The notes beneath the pieces were generated by a model that saw only the letters and a list, made by a program, of their open reading frames with translations, did no database searches and had not been told where the DNA came from. This document shows, one piece after another, positions 12,171 to 12,200 of a stretch of DNA of 12,200 nt. Source of the stretch: CAZHJK01 sp964533275 (GTDB taxonomy: Bacteria; Bacillota; Clostridia; Eubacteriales; Garciellaceae); contig CAZHJK010000043.1 in the NCBI GenBank assembly GCA_964533275.1, forward strand, positions 1 to 12,200, in the 5' to 3' direction. A program made the translations under genes and the position numbers. How positions within the stretch are numbered: position 1 is the stretch's first letter; each line of letters begins with the position of its first letter.

Positions 12171-12200
12171 AAAAAAAATCAGTACACTCGTATGAGTTGT

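Overview
The window is the late (class III) flagellar gene cluster of an AT-rich Gram-positive anaerobe, most likely a clostridial lineage (Alkaliphilus-like Clostridia is my inference). The evidence is the low GC, strong AGGAGG-type ribosome sites, FliW-CsrA-Hag partners, a FlaG-FliD-FliS block and TAAA-N15-NCCGATAT (sigma-28/SigD type) promoters.

Layout. All flagellar genes lie on the minus strand and are read from high to low coordinates: flgM, flgN, flgK, flgL, fliW, csrA, hag, then, after a 1.3-kb interruption, flaG, fliD, a FlgN/FliT-like chaperone gene, a second FlaG-like gene and fliS, closing with a strong intrinsic terminator at 1-40. Divergent from flgM on the plus strand is a methyl-accepting chemotaxis protein with no large extracellular domain and an apparent C-terminal cytoplasmic sensor domain. 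Four good sigma-28 promoters are visible (flgM operon, chemoreceptor, hag, flaG operon). FlgM, the anti-sigma-28 factor, is therefore made from a promoter it controls.

How the genes work together. FlgN and FliS are export chaperones for FlgK/FlgL and flagellin. The FliT-like protein next to fliD is a candidate FliD chaperone. FlgK, FlgL and FliD are the hook-filament junction and cap, and Hag is the filament. FliW and CsrA form the flagellin homeostasis switch. The hag leader shows their likely target: a small hairpin with GGA in its loop 19 nt from a second GGA inside the Shine-Dalgarno.

The accessory layer is the most unusual part. Between hag and flaG sits an IS200-like HUH/Y1 transposase of the RAYT (REP-associated tyrosine transposase) type. 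It is flanked by, and its stop codon lies inside, short palindromes that each start with GTAG. Two main palindrome families (A and B) share the GTAG head and TC loop but have different stems. About 18 copies or partial copies are scattered through the intergenic regions of this cluster. They occur as head-to-head pairs, as a 33-bp tandem array that broke the assembly (100 Ns), as iterated 15-bp half units, and possibly as a 14-bp piece inside flgK. A 124-bp duplication upstream of fliW carries an A+B pair together with the first ten codons of a second, truncated fliW. Together these look like an active or recently active REPtron/BIME-type system remodelling a flagellar operon.
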